Shown: piece by piece, positions 48,044 to 60,714 of the stretch | How the letters are laid out: each line of letters starts with the position of its first letter | Position numbering within the stretch: the first letter of the stretch is position 1 | From: Liolophura sinensis | Lineage: Eukaryota; Mollusca; Polyplacophora; Chitonida; Chitonidae | NCBI RefSeq assembly: GCF_032854445.1 | Contig: NW_027017989.1 | Span: 86,195-150,194, forward strand | Length of the DNA stretch: 64,000 nucleotides | Reading direction: 5' to 3' | The notes under the pieces: model-generated | Databases searched by the model: none | What the model was told of the DNA's origin: nothing | The model's input: the letters and a program-made list of their open reading frames with translations, nothing else | Position numbers and translations under genes: made by a program

Positions 48044-51000
48044 ATGATGTCAAGATCACGTGCCCAGCAACGGCTCTTACTCCATGGAAACCAAGGAAAT
48101 TTGCAATTTTTCAACAGCTGGAGATGCCTGACCCAATTGCGCATCCTTTGGCACCTTATTGATGTGGGTCAGTGTTCAATTGTACTTTTTACAGCGGATT
48201 GTATCAAGTACCATTTGTTTTTTTTGATATACAAATGGTGTGGTTTTTCTACATGTAGATAAAGACATTGAGATTTTCTTCGACTTAGAAGTAAGACATT
48301 TGCTGGGTGAGTTAAATGGGCTTGGCCCAAAGATTTGACGTCGTCTGGGCTACCGAAGGGCACATAACTTATAATGAAAAGTTGAATATAGTAATGACCA
48401 GTCGCGATTGTACATAGTTAATGTAGCCGATTTCAATTCGCAAAAAGACCAGGCAAAAATCCCAAAAGTGGAAAAACTGTTCCAATGCTGCTGGTAAGAG
48501 GCTAATCCCACGTATTTTGTGACGAGAAATCGAATGGTGCAAACCGCGTTGCTTTCCGACCAATACTTTTGGCTGTAGCCACAAATAAATAATCAATGAT
48601 GTCAAGATCACGTGCCCAGCAACGGCTCTTACTCCATGGAAACCAAGGAAATTTGCAATTTTTTAACAGCTGGAGATCTGGCCCAATTGCGCATCCTTTG
48701 GCACCTTATTGATGTGGGTCAGTGTTCAATTGTACTTTTTACAGCGGATTGTATCAAGTACCTTGTGTTTTTTTTATATACAAATGGTGTGGTTTTTCTA
48801 CATGTAGATAAAGACATTGAGTTTGTCTTCGACTTAGAAGTAAGACATTTGCTGGGTGAGTTAAATGGGCTTGGCCCAAAGATTTGACGTCGTCTGGGCT
48901 ACCGAAGGGCACATAACTTATAATGAAAAGTTGAATATAGTAATGACCAGTCGCGATTGTACATAGTTAATGTACCCGATTTCAATAAGCAAAAAGACCA
49001 GGCAAAAATCCAAAAGTAGAAAAACTGTTCCAATGCTGCTGAAAAGAAACTAATCCGACGTATTTTGTGACGAGAAATCGAATGGTGCAAACCGCGTTGC
49101 TCTCCGACCAATACTTTTGGCTGTAGCCACAAATGAATAATCAATGATGTCAAGATCACGTGCCCAGCAACGGCTCTTACTCCATGGAAACCAAGGAAAT
49201 TTGCAATTTTTCAACAGCTGGAGATGCCTGGCCCAATTGCGCATCCTTTGGCACCTTATTGATGTGGGTCAGTGTTCAATTGTACTTTTTACAGCGGATT
49301 GTATCAAGTACCTTTTGTTTTTTTTATATACAAATGGTGTGGTTTTTCTACATGTAGATAAAGACATTGAGTTTGTCTTCGACTTAGAAGTAAGACATTT
49401 GCTGGGTGAGTTAAATGGGCTTGGCCCAAAGATTTGACGTCGTCTGGGCTACCGAAGGGCACATAACTTATAATGAAAAGTTGAATATAGTAATGACCAG
49501 TCGCGATTGTACATAGTTAATGTAGCCGATTTCAATTCGCAAAAAGAACAGGCAAAAATCCAAAAGTAGAAAAACTGTTCCAATGCTGCTGGTAAGAGGC
49601 TAATCCGACGTATTTTGTGACGAGAAATCGAATGGTGCAAACCGCGTTGCTCTCCGACCAATACTTTTGGCTGTAGCCACAAATGAATAATCAATGATGT
49701 CAAGATCACGTGCCCAGCAACGGCTCTTACTCCATGGAAACCAGGGAAATTTGCAATTTTTCAACAGCTGGAGATGCCTGGCCCAATTGCGCATCCTTTG
49801 GCACCTTATTGATGTGGGTCAGTGTTCAATTGTACTTTTTACAGCGGATTGTATCAAGTACCTTTTGTTTTTTTTTGATATACAAATGGTGTGGTTTTTC
49901 TACATGTAGATAAAGACATTGAGTTTGTCTTCGACTTAGAAGTAAGACATTTGCTGGGTGAGTTAATTGGTCTTGGCCCAAAGATTTGACGTCGTCTGGG
50001 CTACCGAAGGGCACATAACTTATAATGAAAAGTTGAATATAGTAATGACCAGTCGCGATTGTACATAGTTAATGTAGCCGATTTCAATAAGCAAAAAGAC
50101 CAGGCAAAAACACAAAAGTGGAAAAACTGTTCCAATGCTGCTGGAAAGAGGCTAATGCGACGTATTTTGTGACGAGAAATCGAATGGTGCAAACCGCGCT
50201 GCTCTCCGACCATACTTTTGGCTGTAGCCACAAATGAATAATCAATGATGTCAAGATCACGTGCCCAGCAACGGCTCTTACTCCATGGAAACCTAGGAAA
50301 TTTGCAATTTTTCAACAGCTGGAGATGCCTTGCCCAATTGCGCATCCTTTGGCACCTTATTGATGTGGGTCAGTGTTCAATTGTACATTTTACAGCGGAT
50401 TGTATCAAGTACCTTTTGTTTTTTTTTATATACAAATGGTGTGGTTTTTCTACATGTAGATAAAGACATTGAGTTTGTCTTCGACTTAGAAGTAAGACAT
50501 TTGCTGGGTGAGTTAAATGGGCTTGGCCCAAAGATTTGACGTCGTCTGGGCTACCGAAGGGCACATAACTTATAATGAAAAGTTGAATATAGTAATGACC
50601 AGTCGCGATTGTACATAGTTAATGTAGCCGATTTCAATTCGCAAAAAGACCAGGCAAAGATCCAAAAGTGGAAAAACTGTTCCAATGCTGCTCGTAAGAG
50701 GCTAATCCGACGTATTTTGTGACGAGAAATCGAATGGTGCAAACCGCGTTGCTCTCCGACCAATACTTTTGGCTGTAGCCACAAATGAATAATCAATGAT
50801 GTCAAGATCACGTGCCCAGCAACGGCTCTTACTCCATGGAAACCAAGGAAATTTGCAATTTTTCAACAGCTGGAGATGCCTGGGCCCAATTGCGCATCCT
50901 TTGGCACCTTATTGATGTGGGTCAGTGTTCAATTGTACTTTTCACAGCGGATTGTATCAAGTACCTTTTGTTTTTTTTGTATACAAATGGTGTGGTTTTT

Positions 51001-51346
51001 CTACATGTAGATAAAGACATTGAGTTTGTCTTCGACTTAGAAGTAAGAAATTTGCTGGGTGAGTTAAATGGGCTTGGCCCAAAGATTTGACGTCGTCTGG
51101 GCTACCGAAGGGCACATAACTTATAATGAAAAGTTGAATATAGTAATGACCAGTCGCGATTGTACATAGTTAATGTAGCCGATTTCAATAAGCAAAAAGA
51201 CCAGGCAAAAACACAAAAGTGGAAAAACTGTTCCAATGCTGCTGGAAAGAGGCTAATGCGACGTATTTTGTGACGAGAAATCGAATGGTGCAAACCGCGC
51301 TGCTCTCCGACCAATACTTTTGGCTGTAGCCACAAATGAATAATCA
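48044..51346 (+). repeat. Six-unit block T-N-P-R-L-W (units 88-93)
   Basis: Unit starts are 48044, 48596, 49144, 49694, 50245 and 50796 (552, 548, 550, 551, 551, 551 bp). These are the types of 0.1-7.3 kb. Unit 88 has an extra C in AATCCCAAAAG; unit 89 has lost two bases, leaving GGAGATCTGGCCC (~48677), and is the shortest unit; unit 91 has TTAATTGGTCTTGG and CGACCATACT. Unit 92 is L (AAACCTAGG, TACATTTTAC). Unit 93 carries the W marks CTGGGCCC, TTTTCACAG and GTATAC shared only with unit 12 at 6162. Confidence 0.94.
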
Positions 51347-54103
51347 ATGATGTCAAGATCACGTGCCCAGCAACGGCTCTTACTCCATGGAAACAAAGGA
51401 AATTTGCAATTTTTCAACAGCTGGAGATGCCTGACCCAATTGCGCATCCTTTGGCACCTTATTGATGTGGGTCAGTGTTCAATTGTACTTTTTACAGCGG
51501 ATTGTATCAAGTACCATTTGTTTTTTTTGATATACAAATGGTGTGGTTTTTCTACATGTAGATAAAGACATTGAGATTTTCTTCGACTTAGAAGTAAGAC
51601 ATTTGCTGGGTGAGTTAAATGGGCTTGGCCCAAAGATTTGACGTCGTCTGGGCTACCGAAGGGCACATAACTTATAATGAAAAGTTGAATATAGTAATGA
51701 CCAGTCGCGATTGTACATAGTTAATGTAGCCGATTTCAATTCGCAAAAAGACCAGGCAAAAATCCAAAAGTGGAAAAACTGTTCCAATGCTGCTGGTAAG
51801 AGGCTAATCCCACGTATTTTGTGACGAGAAATCGAATGGTGCAAACCGCGTTGCTTTCCGACCAATACTTTTGGCTGTAGCCACAAATAAAAAATCAATG
51901 ATGTCAAGATCACGTGCCCAGCAACGGCTCTTACTCCATGGAAACCAAGGAAATTTGCAATTTTTTAACAGCTGGAGATGCCTGGCCCAATTGCGCATCC
52001 TTTGGCACCTTATTGATGTGGGTCAGTGTTCAATTGTACTTTTTACAGCGGATTGTATCAAGTACCTTGTGTTTTTTTTATATACAAATGGTGTGGTTTT
52101 TCTACATGTAGATAAAGACATTGAGTTTGTCTTCGACTTAGAAGTAAGACATTTGCTGGGTGAGTTAAATGGGCTTGGCCCAAAGATTTGACGTCGTCTG
52201 GGCTACCGAAGGGCACATAACTTATAATGAAAAGTTGAATATAGTAATGACCAGTCGCGATTGTACATAGTTAATGTACCCGATTTCAATAAGCAAAAAG
52301 ACCAGGCAAAAATCCAAAAGTGGAAAAACTGTTCCAATGCTGCTGAAAAGAAACTAATCCGACGTATTTTGTGACGAGAAATCGAATGGTGCAAACCGCG
52401 TTGCTCTCCGACCAATACTTTTGGCTGTAGCCACAAATGAATAATCAATGATGTCAAGATCACGTGCCCAGCAACGGCTCTTACTCCATGGAAACCAAGG
52501 AAATTTGCAATTTTTCAACAGCTGGAGATGCCTGGCCCAATTGCGCATCCTTTGGCACCTTATTGATGTGGGTCAGTGTTCAATTGTACTTTTTACAGCG
52601 GATTGTATCAAGTACCTTTTGTTTTTTTTATATACAAATGGTGTGGTTTTTCTACATGTAGATAAAGACATTGAGTTTGTCTTCGACTTAGAAGTAAGAC
52701 ATTTGCTGGGTGAGTTAAATGGGCTTGGCCCAAAGATTTGACGTCGTCTGGGCTACCGAAGGGCACATAACTTATAATGAAAAGTTGAATATAGTAATGA
52801 CCAGTCGCGATTGTACATAGTTAATGTAGCCGATTTCAATTCGCAAAAAGAACAGGCAAAAATCCAAAAGTAGAAAAACTGTTCCAATGCTGCTGGTAAG
52901 AGGCTAATCCGACGTATTTTGTGACGAGAAATCGAATGGTGCAAACCGCGTTGCTCTCCGACCAATACTTTTGGCTGTAGCCACAAATGAATAATCAATG
53001 ATGTCAAGATCACGTGCCCAGCAACGGCTCTTACTCCATGGAAACCAAGGAAATTTGCAATTTTTCAACAGCTGGAGATGCCTGACCCAATTGCGCATCC
53101 GTTGGCACCTTATTGATGTGGGTCAGTGTTCAATTGTACTTTTTACAGCGGATTGTATCAAGTACCATTTGTTTTTTTTGATATACAAATGGTGTGGTTT
53201 TTCTACATGTAGATAAAGACATTGAGATTGTCTTCGACTTAGAAGTAAGACATTTGCTGGGTGAGTTAAATGGGCTTGGCCCAAAGATTTGACGTCGTCT
53301 GGGCTACCGAAGGGCACATAACTTATAATGAAAAGTTGAATATAGTAATGACCAGTCGCGATTGTACATAGTTAATGTAGCCGATTTCAATTCGCAAAAA
53401 GACCAGGCAAAAATCCAAAAGTAAAAAAAAAACAGTTCCAATGCTGCTGGAAAGAGGCTAATCCGACGTATTTTGTGACGAGAAATCGAATGGTGCAAAC
53501 CGCGTTGCTCTCCGACCAATACTTTTGGCTGTAGCCACAAATGAATAATCAATGATGTCAAGATCACGTGCCCAGCAACGGCTCTTACTCCATGGAAACC
53601 AAGGAAATTTGCAATTTTTCAACAGCTGGAGATGCCTGGCCCAATTGCGCATCCTTTGGCACCTTATTGATGTGGGTCAGTGTTCAATTGTACTTTTTAC
53701 AGCGGATTGTATCAAGTACCTTTTGTTTTTTTTTGATATACAAATGGTGTGGTTTTTCTACATGTAGATAAAGACATTGAGTTTGTCTTCGACTTAGAAG
53801 TAAGACATTTGCTGGGTGAGTTAAATGGGCTTGGCCCAAAGATTTGACGTCGTCTGGGCTACCGAAGGGCACATAACTTATAATGAAAAGTTGAATATAG
53901 TAATGACCAGTCGCGATTGTACATAGTTAATGTAGCCGATTTCAATTCGCAAAAAGAACAGGCAAAAATCCAAAAGTAGAAAAACTGTTCCAATGCTGCT
54001 GGTAAGAGGCTAATCCGACGTATTTTGTGACGAGAAATCGAATGGTGCAAACCGCGTTGCTCTCCGACCAATACTTTTGGCTGTAGCCACAAATGAATAA
54101 TCA
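51347..54103 (+). repeat. Five-unit block T-N-P-T'-P9, right copy (units 94-98)
   Basis: Unit starts are 51347, 51898, 52448, 52998 and 53552 (551, 550, 550, 554, 552 bp). It matches 7265-10022 unit for unit, including the AAATAAAAAATC mark before unit 95 and the A tract ending unit 97. Differences seen: GGAAACAAAGG in unit 94, CAATTCGC against CAATAAGC in its tail, TTTTTTAACAG against TTTTTCAACAG in unit 95. Confidence 0.94.
53423..53432 (+). repeat. Ten-A tract in tail of a T' unit
   Basis: GTAAAAAAAAAACAGTTCC replaces the usual GTAGAAAAACTGTTCC. Same variant as at 9342-9351. Confidence 0.95.
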
Positions 54104-57100
54104 ATGATGTCAAGATCACGTGCCCAGCAACGGCTCTTACTCCATGGAAACCAAGGAAATTTGCAATTTTTCAACAGCTGGAGATGCCTGACCCAATTGC
54201 GCATCCGTTGGCACCTTATTGATGTGGGTCAGTGTTCAATTGTACTTTTTACAGCGGATTGTATCAAGTACCATTTGTTTTTTTTGATATACAAATGGTG
54301 TGGTTTTTCTACATGTAGATAAAGACATTGAGATTGTCTTCGACTTAGAAGTAAGACATTTGCTGGGTGAGTTAAATGGGCTTGGCCCAAAGATTTGACG
54401 TCGTCTGGGCTACCGAAGGGCACATAACTTATAATGAAAAGTTGAATATAGTAATGACCAGTCGCGATTGTACATAGTTAATGTAGCCGATTTCAATTAG
54501 CAAAAAGACCAGGCAAAAATCCAAAAGTGGAAAAACTGTTCCAATGCTGCTGGTAAGAGGCTAATCCGACGTATTTTGTGACGAGAAATCGAATGGTGCA
54601 AACCGCGTTGCTTTCCGACCAATACTTTTGGTTGTAGCCACAAATGAATAATCAATGATGTCAAGATCACGTGCCCAGCAACGGCTCTTACTCCATGGAA
54701 ACCAAGGATATTTGCAATTTTTCAACAGCTGGAGATGCCTGGCCCAATTGCGCATCCTTTGGCACCTTATTGATGTGGGTCAGTGTTCAATTGTACTTTT
54801 TACAGCGGATTGTATCAAGTACCATTTGTTTTTTTTATATACAAATGGTGTGATTTTTCTACATGTAGATAAAGACATTGAGTTTGTCTTCGACTTAGAA
54901 GTAAGACATTTGCTGGGTGAGTTAAATGGGCTTGGCCCAAAGATTTGACGTCGTCTGGGCTACCGAAGGGCACATAACTTATAATGAAAAGTTGAATATA
55001 GTAATGACCAGTCGCGATTGTACATAGTTAATGTAGCCGATTTCAATTCGCAAAAAGACCAGGCAAAAATCCAAAAGTGGAAAAACTGTTCCAATGCTGC
55101 TGGTAAGAGGCTAATCCCACGTATTTTGTGACGAGAAATCGAATGGTGCAAACCGCGTTGCTCTCCGACCAATACTTTTGGCTGTAGCCACAAATAAATA
55201 ATCAATGATGTCAAGATCACGTGCCCAGCAACGGCTCTTACTCCATGGAAACCAAGGAAATTTGCAATTTTTTAACAGCTGGAGATGCCTGGCCCAATTG
55301 CGCATCCTTTGGCACCTTATTGATGTGGGTCAGTGTTCAATTGTACTTTTTACAGCGGATTGTATCAAGTACCTTGTGTTTTTTTTATATACAAATGGTG
55401 TGGTTTTTCTACATGTAGATAAAGACATTGAGTTTGTCTTCGACTTAGAAGTAAGACATTTGCTGGGTGAGTTAAATGGGCTTGGCCCAAAGATTTGACG
55501 TCGTCTGGGCTACCGAAGGGCACATAACTTATAATGAAAAGTTGAATATAGTAATGACCAGTCGCGATTGTACATAGTTAATGTAGCCGATTTCAATTCG
55601 CAAAAAGAACAGGCAAAAATCCAAAAGTAGAAAAACTGTTCCAATGCTGCTGGTAAGAGGCTAATCCGACGTATTTTGTGACGAGAAATCGAATGGTGCA
55701 AACCGCGTTGCTTTCCGACCAATACTTTTGGCTGTAGCCACAAATGAATAATCAATGATGTCAAGGTCACGTGCCCAGCAACGGCTCTTACTCCATGGAA
55801 ACCAAGGAAATTTGCAATTTTTCAACAGCTGGAGATGCCTGACCCAATTGCGCATCCGTTGGCACCTTATTGATGTGGGTCAGTGTTCAATTGTACTTTT
55901 TACAGCGGATTGTATCAAGTACCATTTGTTTTTTTTGATATACAAATGGTGTGGTTTTTCTACATGTAGATAAAGACATTGAGTTTGTCTTCGACTTAGA
56001 AGTAAGACATTTGCTGGGTGAGTTAAATGGGCTTGGCCCAAAGATTTGACGTCGTCTGGGCTACCGAAGGGCACATAACTTATAATGAAAAGTTGAATAT
56101 AGTAATGACCAGTCGCGATTGTACATAGTTAATGTAGCCGATTTCAATTAGCAAAAAGACCAGGCAAAAATCCAAAAGTGGAAAAACTGTTCCAATGCTG
56201 CTGGTAAGAGGCTAATCCGACGTATTTTGTGACGAGAAATCGAATGGTGCAAACCGCGTTGCTTTCCGACCAATACTTTTGGTTGTAGCCACAAATGAAT
56301 AATCAATGATGTCAAGATCACGTGCCCAGCAACGGCTCTTACTCCATGGAAACCAAGGATATTTGCAATTTTTCAACAGCTGGAGATGCCTGGCCCAATT
56401 GCGCATCCTTTGGCACCTTATTGATGTGGGTCAGTGTTCAATTGTACTTTTTACAGCGGATTGTATCAAGTACCTTGTGTTTTTTTTATATACAAATGGT
56501 GTGGTTTTTCTACATGTAGATAAAGACATTGAGTTTGTCTTCGACTTAGAAGTAAGACATTTGCTGGGTGAGTTAAATGGGCTTGGCCCAAAGATTTGAC
56601 GTCGTCTGGGCTACCGAAGGGCACATAACTTATAATGAAAAGTTGAATATAGTAATGACCAGTCGCGATTGTACATAGTTAATGTAGCCGATTTCAATAA
56701 GCAAAAAGACCAGGCAAAAACACAAAAGTGGAAAAACTGTTCCAATGCTGCTGGAAAGAGGCTACTCCGACGTATTTTGTGACGAGAAATCGAATGGTGC
56801 AAACCGCGTTGCTCTCCGACCAATACTTTTGGCTGTAGCCACAAATGAATAATCAATGATGTCAAGATCACGTGCCCAGCAACGGCTCTTACTCCATGGA
56901 AACCAAGGAAATTTGCAATTTTTCAACAGCTGGAGATGCCTGGCCCAATTGCGCATCCTTTGGCACCTTATTGATGTGGGTCAGTGTTCAATTGTACTTT
57001 TTACAGCGGATTGTATCAAGTACCTTTTGTTTTTTTTATATACAAATGGTGTGGTTTTTCTACATGTAGATAAAGACATTGAGTTTGTCTTCGACTTAGA

Positions 57101-57405
57101 AGTAAGACATTTGCTGGGTGAGTTAAATGGGCTTGGCCCAAAGATTTGACGTCGTCTGGGCTACCGAAGGGCACATAACTTATAATGAAAAGTTGAATAT
57201 AGTAATGACCAGTCGCGATTGTACATAGTTAATGTAGCCGATTTCAATTCGCAAAAAGAACAGGCAAAAATCCAAAAGTAGAAAAACTGTTCCAATGCTG
57301 CTGGTAAGAGGCTAATCCGACGTATTTTGTGACGAGAAATCGAATGGTGCAAACCGCGTTGCTCTCCGACCAATACTTTTGGCTGTAGCCACAAATGAAT
57401 AATCA
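54104..57405 (+). repeat. Six-unit block T'-G-N-T'-G-P, copy 2 (units 99-104)
   Basis: Unit starts are 54104, 54655, 55205, 55755, 56306 and 56856 (551, 550, 550, 551, 550, 550 bp). The order and rare marks match 44739-48043 at an offset of 9365 bp, exactly 17 units. GTGTGATTTTTC (unit 100), CAAGGTCACG (unit 102) and CTACTCCGACG (tail of 103) are shared. Unit 102 has GAGTTTGTC where unit 85 has GAGATTGTC. Similarity stops in the tail of the last unit, which here is CAATTCGC...GAACAGG. Confidence 0.94.
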
Positions 57406-58510
57406 ATGATGTCAAGATCACGTGCCCAGCAACGGCTCTTACTCCATGGAAACCAAGGAAATTTGCAATTTTTCAACAGCTGGAGATGCCTGACCCAATT
57501 GCGCATCCGTTGGCACCTTATTGATGTGGGTCAGTGTTCAATTGTACTTTTTACAGCGGATTGTATCAAGTACCATTTGTTTTTTTTGATATACAAATGG
57601 TGTGGTTTTTCTACATGTAGATAAAGACATTGAGATTGTCTTCGACTTAGAAGTAAGACATTTGCTGGGTGAGTTAAATGGGCTTGGCCCAAAGATTTGA
57701 CGTCGTCTGGGCTACCGAAGGGCACATAACTTATAATGAAAAGTTGAATATAGTAATGACCAGTCGCGATTGTACATAGTTAATGTAGCCGATTTCAATT
57801 CGCAAAAAGACCAGGCAAAAATCCAAAAGTAAAAAAAAAACAGTTCCAATGCTGCTGGAAAGAGGCTAATCCGACGTATTTTGTGACGAGAAATCGAATG
57901 GTGCAAACCGCGTTGCTCTCCGACCAATACTTTTGGCTGTAGCCACAAATGAATAATCAATGATGTCAAGATCACGTGCCCAGCAACGGCTCTTACTCCA
58001 TGGAAACCAAGGAAATTTGCAATTTTCAACAGCTGGAGATGCCTGGCCCCAATTGCGCATCCTTTGGCACCTTATTGATGTGGGTCAGTGTTCAATTGTA
58101 CTTTTTACAGCGGATTGTATCAAGTACCTTTTGTTTTTTTTGATATACAAATGGTGTGGTTTTTCTACATGTAGATAAAGACATTGAGTTTGTCTTCGAC
58201 TTAGAAGTAAGACATTTGCTGGGTGAGTTAAATGGGCTTGGCCCAAAGATTTGACGTCGTCTGGGCTACCGAAGGGCACATAACTTATAATGAAAAGTTG
58301 AATATAGTAATGACCAGTCGCGATTGTACATAGTTAATGTAGCCGATTTCAATTCGCAAAAAGAACAGGCAAAAATCCAAAAGTAGAAAAACTGTTCCAA
58401 TGCTGCTGGTAAGAGGCTAATCCGACGTATTTTGTGACGAGAAATCGAATGGTGCAAACCGCGTTGCTCTCCGACCAATACTTTTGGCTGTAGCCACAAA
58501 TGAATAATCA
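57406..58510 (+). repeat. Dimer T'-P (units 105-106)
   Basis: Unit starts are 57406 and 57960 (554, 551 bp). Unit 105 is T' ending in a ten-A tract, like units 17 and 97. Unit 106 is unmarked with eight T then GATATAC, and has a missing T in GCAATTTTCAAC (~58021) and an extra C in CTGGCCCCAATT (~58047). It starts the indel-rich right end of the window. Confidence 0.92.
57831..57840 (+). repeat. Ten-A tract in tail of a T' unit
   Basis: GTAAAAAAAAAACAGTTCC, the same variant as at 9342 and 53423. Confidence 0.95.
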
Positions 58511-60714
58511 ATGATGTCAAGATCACGTGCCCAGCAACGGTTCTTACTCCATGGAAACCAAGAAATTTGCAATTTTTCAACAGCTGGAGATGCCTGGCCC
58601 AATTGCGCATCATTTGGCACCTTATTGATGTGGGTCAGTGTTCAATTGTACTTTTTACAGCGGATTGTATCAAGTACCTTTTGTTTTTTTTATAGACAAA
58701 TGGTGTGGTTTTTTCTACATGTAGATAAAGACATTGAGTTTGTCTTCGACTTAGAAGTAAGACATTTGCTGGGTGAGTTAAATGGGCTTGGCCCAAAGAT
58801 TTGACGTCGTCTGGGCTACCGAAGGGCACATAACTTATAATGAAAAGTTGAATATAGTAATGACCAGTCGCGATTGTACATAGTTAATGTAGCCGATTTC
58901 AATTCGCAAAAAGAACAGGCAAAAATCCAAAAGTAGAAAAACTGTTCCAATGCTGCTGGTAAGAGGCTAATCCGACGTATTTTGTGACGAGAAATCGAAT
59001 GGTGCAAACCGCGTTGCTCTCCGACCAATATTTTTGGCTGTAGCCACAAATGAATAATCAATGATGTCAAGATCACGTGCCCAGCAACGGCTCTTACTCC
59101 ATGGAAACCAAGGAAATTTGCAATTTTTCAACAGCTGGAGATGCCTGGCCCAATTGCGCATCCTTTGGCACCTTATTGATGTGGGTCAGTGTTCAATTGT
59201 ACTTTTTACAGCGGATTGTATCAAGTACCTTTTGTTTTTTTTGATATACAAATGGTGTGGTTTTTCTACATGTAGATAAAGACATTGAGTTTGTCTTCGA
59301 CTTAGAAGTAAGACATTTGCTGGGTGAGTTAAATGGGCTTGGCCCAAAGATTTGACGTCGTCTGGGCTACCGAAGGGCACATAACTTATAATGAAAAGTT
59401 GAATATAGTAATGACCAGTCGCGATTGTACATAGTTAATGTAGCCGATTTCAATTCGCAAAAAGAACAGGCAAAAATCCAAAAGTAGAAAAACTGTTCCA
59501 ATGCTGCTGGTAAGAGGCTAATCCGACGTATTTTGTGACGAGAAATCGAATGGTGCAAACCGCGTTGCTCTCCGACCAATACTTTTGGCTGTAGCCACAA
59601 ATGAATAATCAATGATGTCAAGATCACGTGCCCAGCAACGGTTCTTACTCCATGGAAACCAAGGAAATTTTGCAATTTTTCAACAGCTGGAGATGCCTGG
59701 CCCAATTGCGCATCATTTGGCACCTTATTGATGTGGGTCAGTGTTCAATTGTACTTTTTACAGCGGATTGTATCAAGTACCTTTTGTTTTTTTTATAGAC
59801 AAATGGTGTGGTTTTTCTACATGTAGATAAAGACATTGAGTTTGTCTTCGACTTAGAAGTAAGACATTTGCTGGGTGAGTTAAATGGGCTTGGCCCAAAG
59901 ATTTGACGTCGTCTGGGCTACCGAAGGGCACATAACTTATAATGAAAAGTTGAATATAGTAATGACCAGTCGCGATTGTACATAGTAATGTAGCCGATTT
60001 CAATTCGCAAAAAGAACAGGCAAAAATCCAAAAGTAGAAAAACTGTTCCAATGCTGCTGGTAAGAGGCTAATCCGACGTATTTTGTGACGAGAAATCGAA
60101 TGGTGCAAACCGCGTTGCTCTCCGACCAATATTTTTGGCTGTAGCCACAAATGAATAATCAATGATGTCAAGATCACGTGCCCAGCAACGGCTCTTACTC
60201 CATGGAAACCAAGGAAATTTGCAATTTTTCAACAGCTGGAGATGCCTGGCCCAATTGCGCATCCTTTGGCACCTTATTGATGTGGGTCAGTGTTCAATTG
60301 TACTTTTTACAGCGGATTGTATCAAGTACCTTTTGTTTTTTTTTGATATACAAATGGTGTGGTTTTTCTACATGTAGATAAAGACATTGAGTTTGTCTTC
60401 GACTTAGAAGTAAGACATTTGCTGGGTGAGTTTAAATGGGCTTGGCCCAAAGATTTGACGTCGTCTGGGCTACCGAAGGGCACATAACTTATAATGAAAA
60501 GTTGAATATAGTAATGACCAGTCGCGATTGTACATAGTTAATGTAGCCGATTTCAATTCGCAAAAAGAACAGGCAAAAATCCAAAAGTAGAAAAACTGTT
60601 CCAATGCTGCTGGTAAGAGGCTAATCCGACGTATTTTGTGACGAGAAATCGAATGGTGCAAACCGCGTTGCTCTCCGACCAATACTTTTGGCTGTAGCCA
60701 CAAATGAATAATCA
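58511..60714 (+). repeat. Tandemly duplicated F-P dimer (units 107-110)
   Basis: Unit starts are 58511, 59061, 59612 and 60162 (550, 551, 550, 553 bp). Units 107 and 109 both have CGGTTCTT, CATCATTTGG and TATAGAC; both of their tails have CCAATATTTTTGG, seen nowhere else. The dimer 58511-59611 was therefore copied to 59612-60714. 1-nt indels: CCAAGAAATTTG (~58562), GGTTTTTTCTAC (~58711), GGAAATTTTGC (~59670), CATAGTAATG (~59986), GAGTTTAAATGG (~60431). Units 19-20 (10023-11122) hold the same marks in a different arrangement. Confidence 0.93.

Noticed and set aside
47619-48059. Longest single open frames, e.g. 146 codons on the - strand
   Set aside because: This and the 134-, 123-, 118- and 115-codon frames arise where a base change or indel joins two neighbouring frames of the satellite. 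They are one-off products, not genes.
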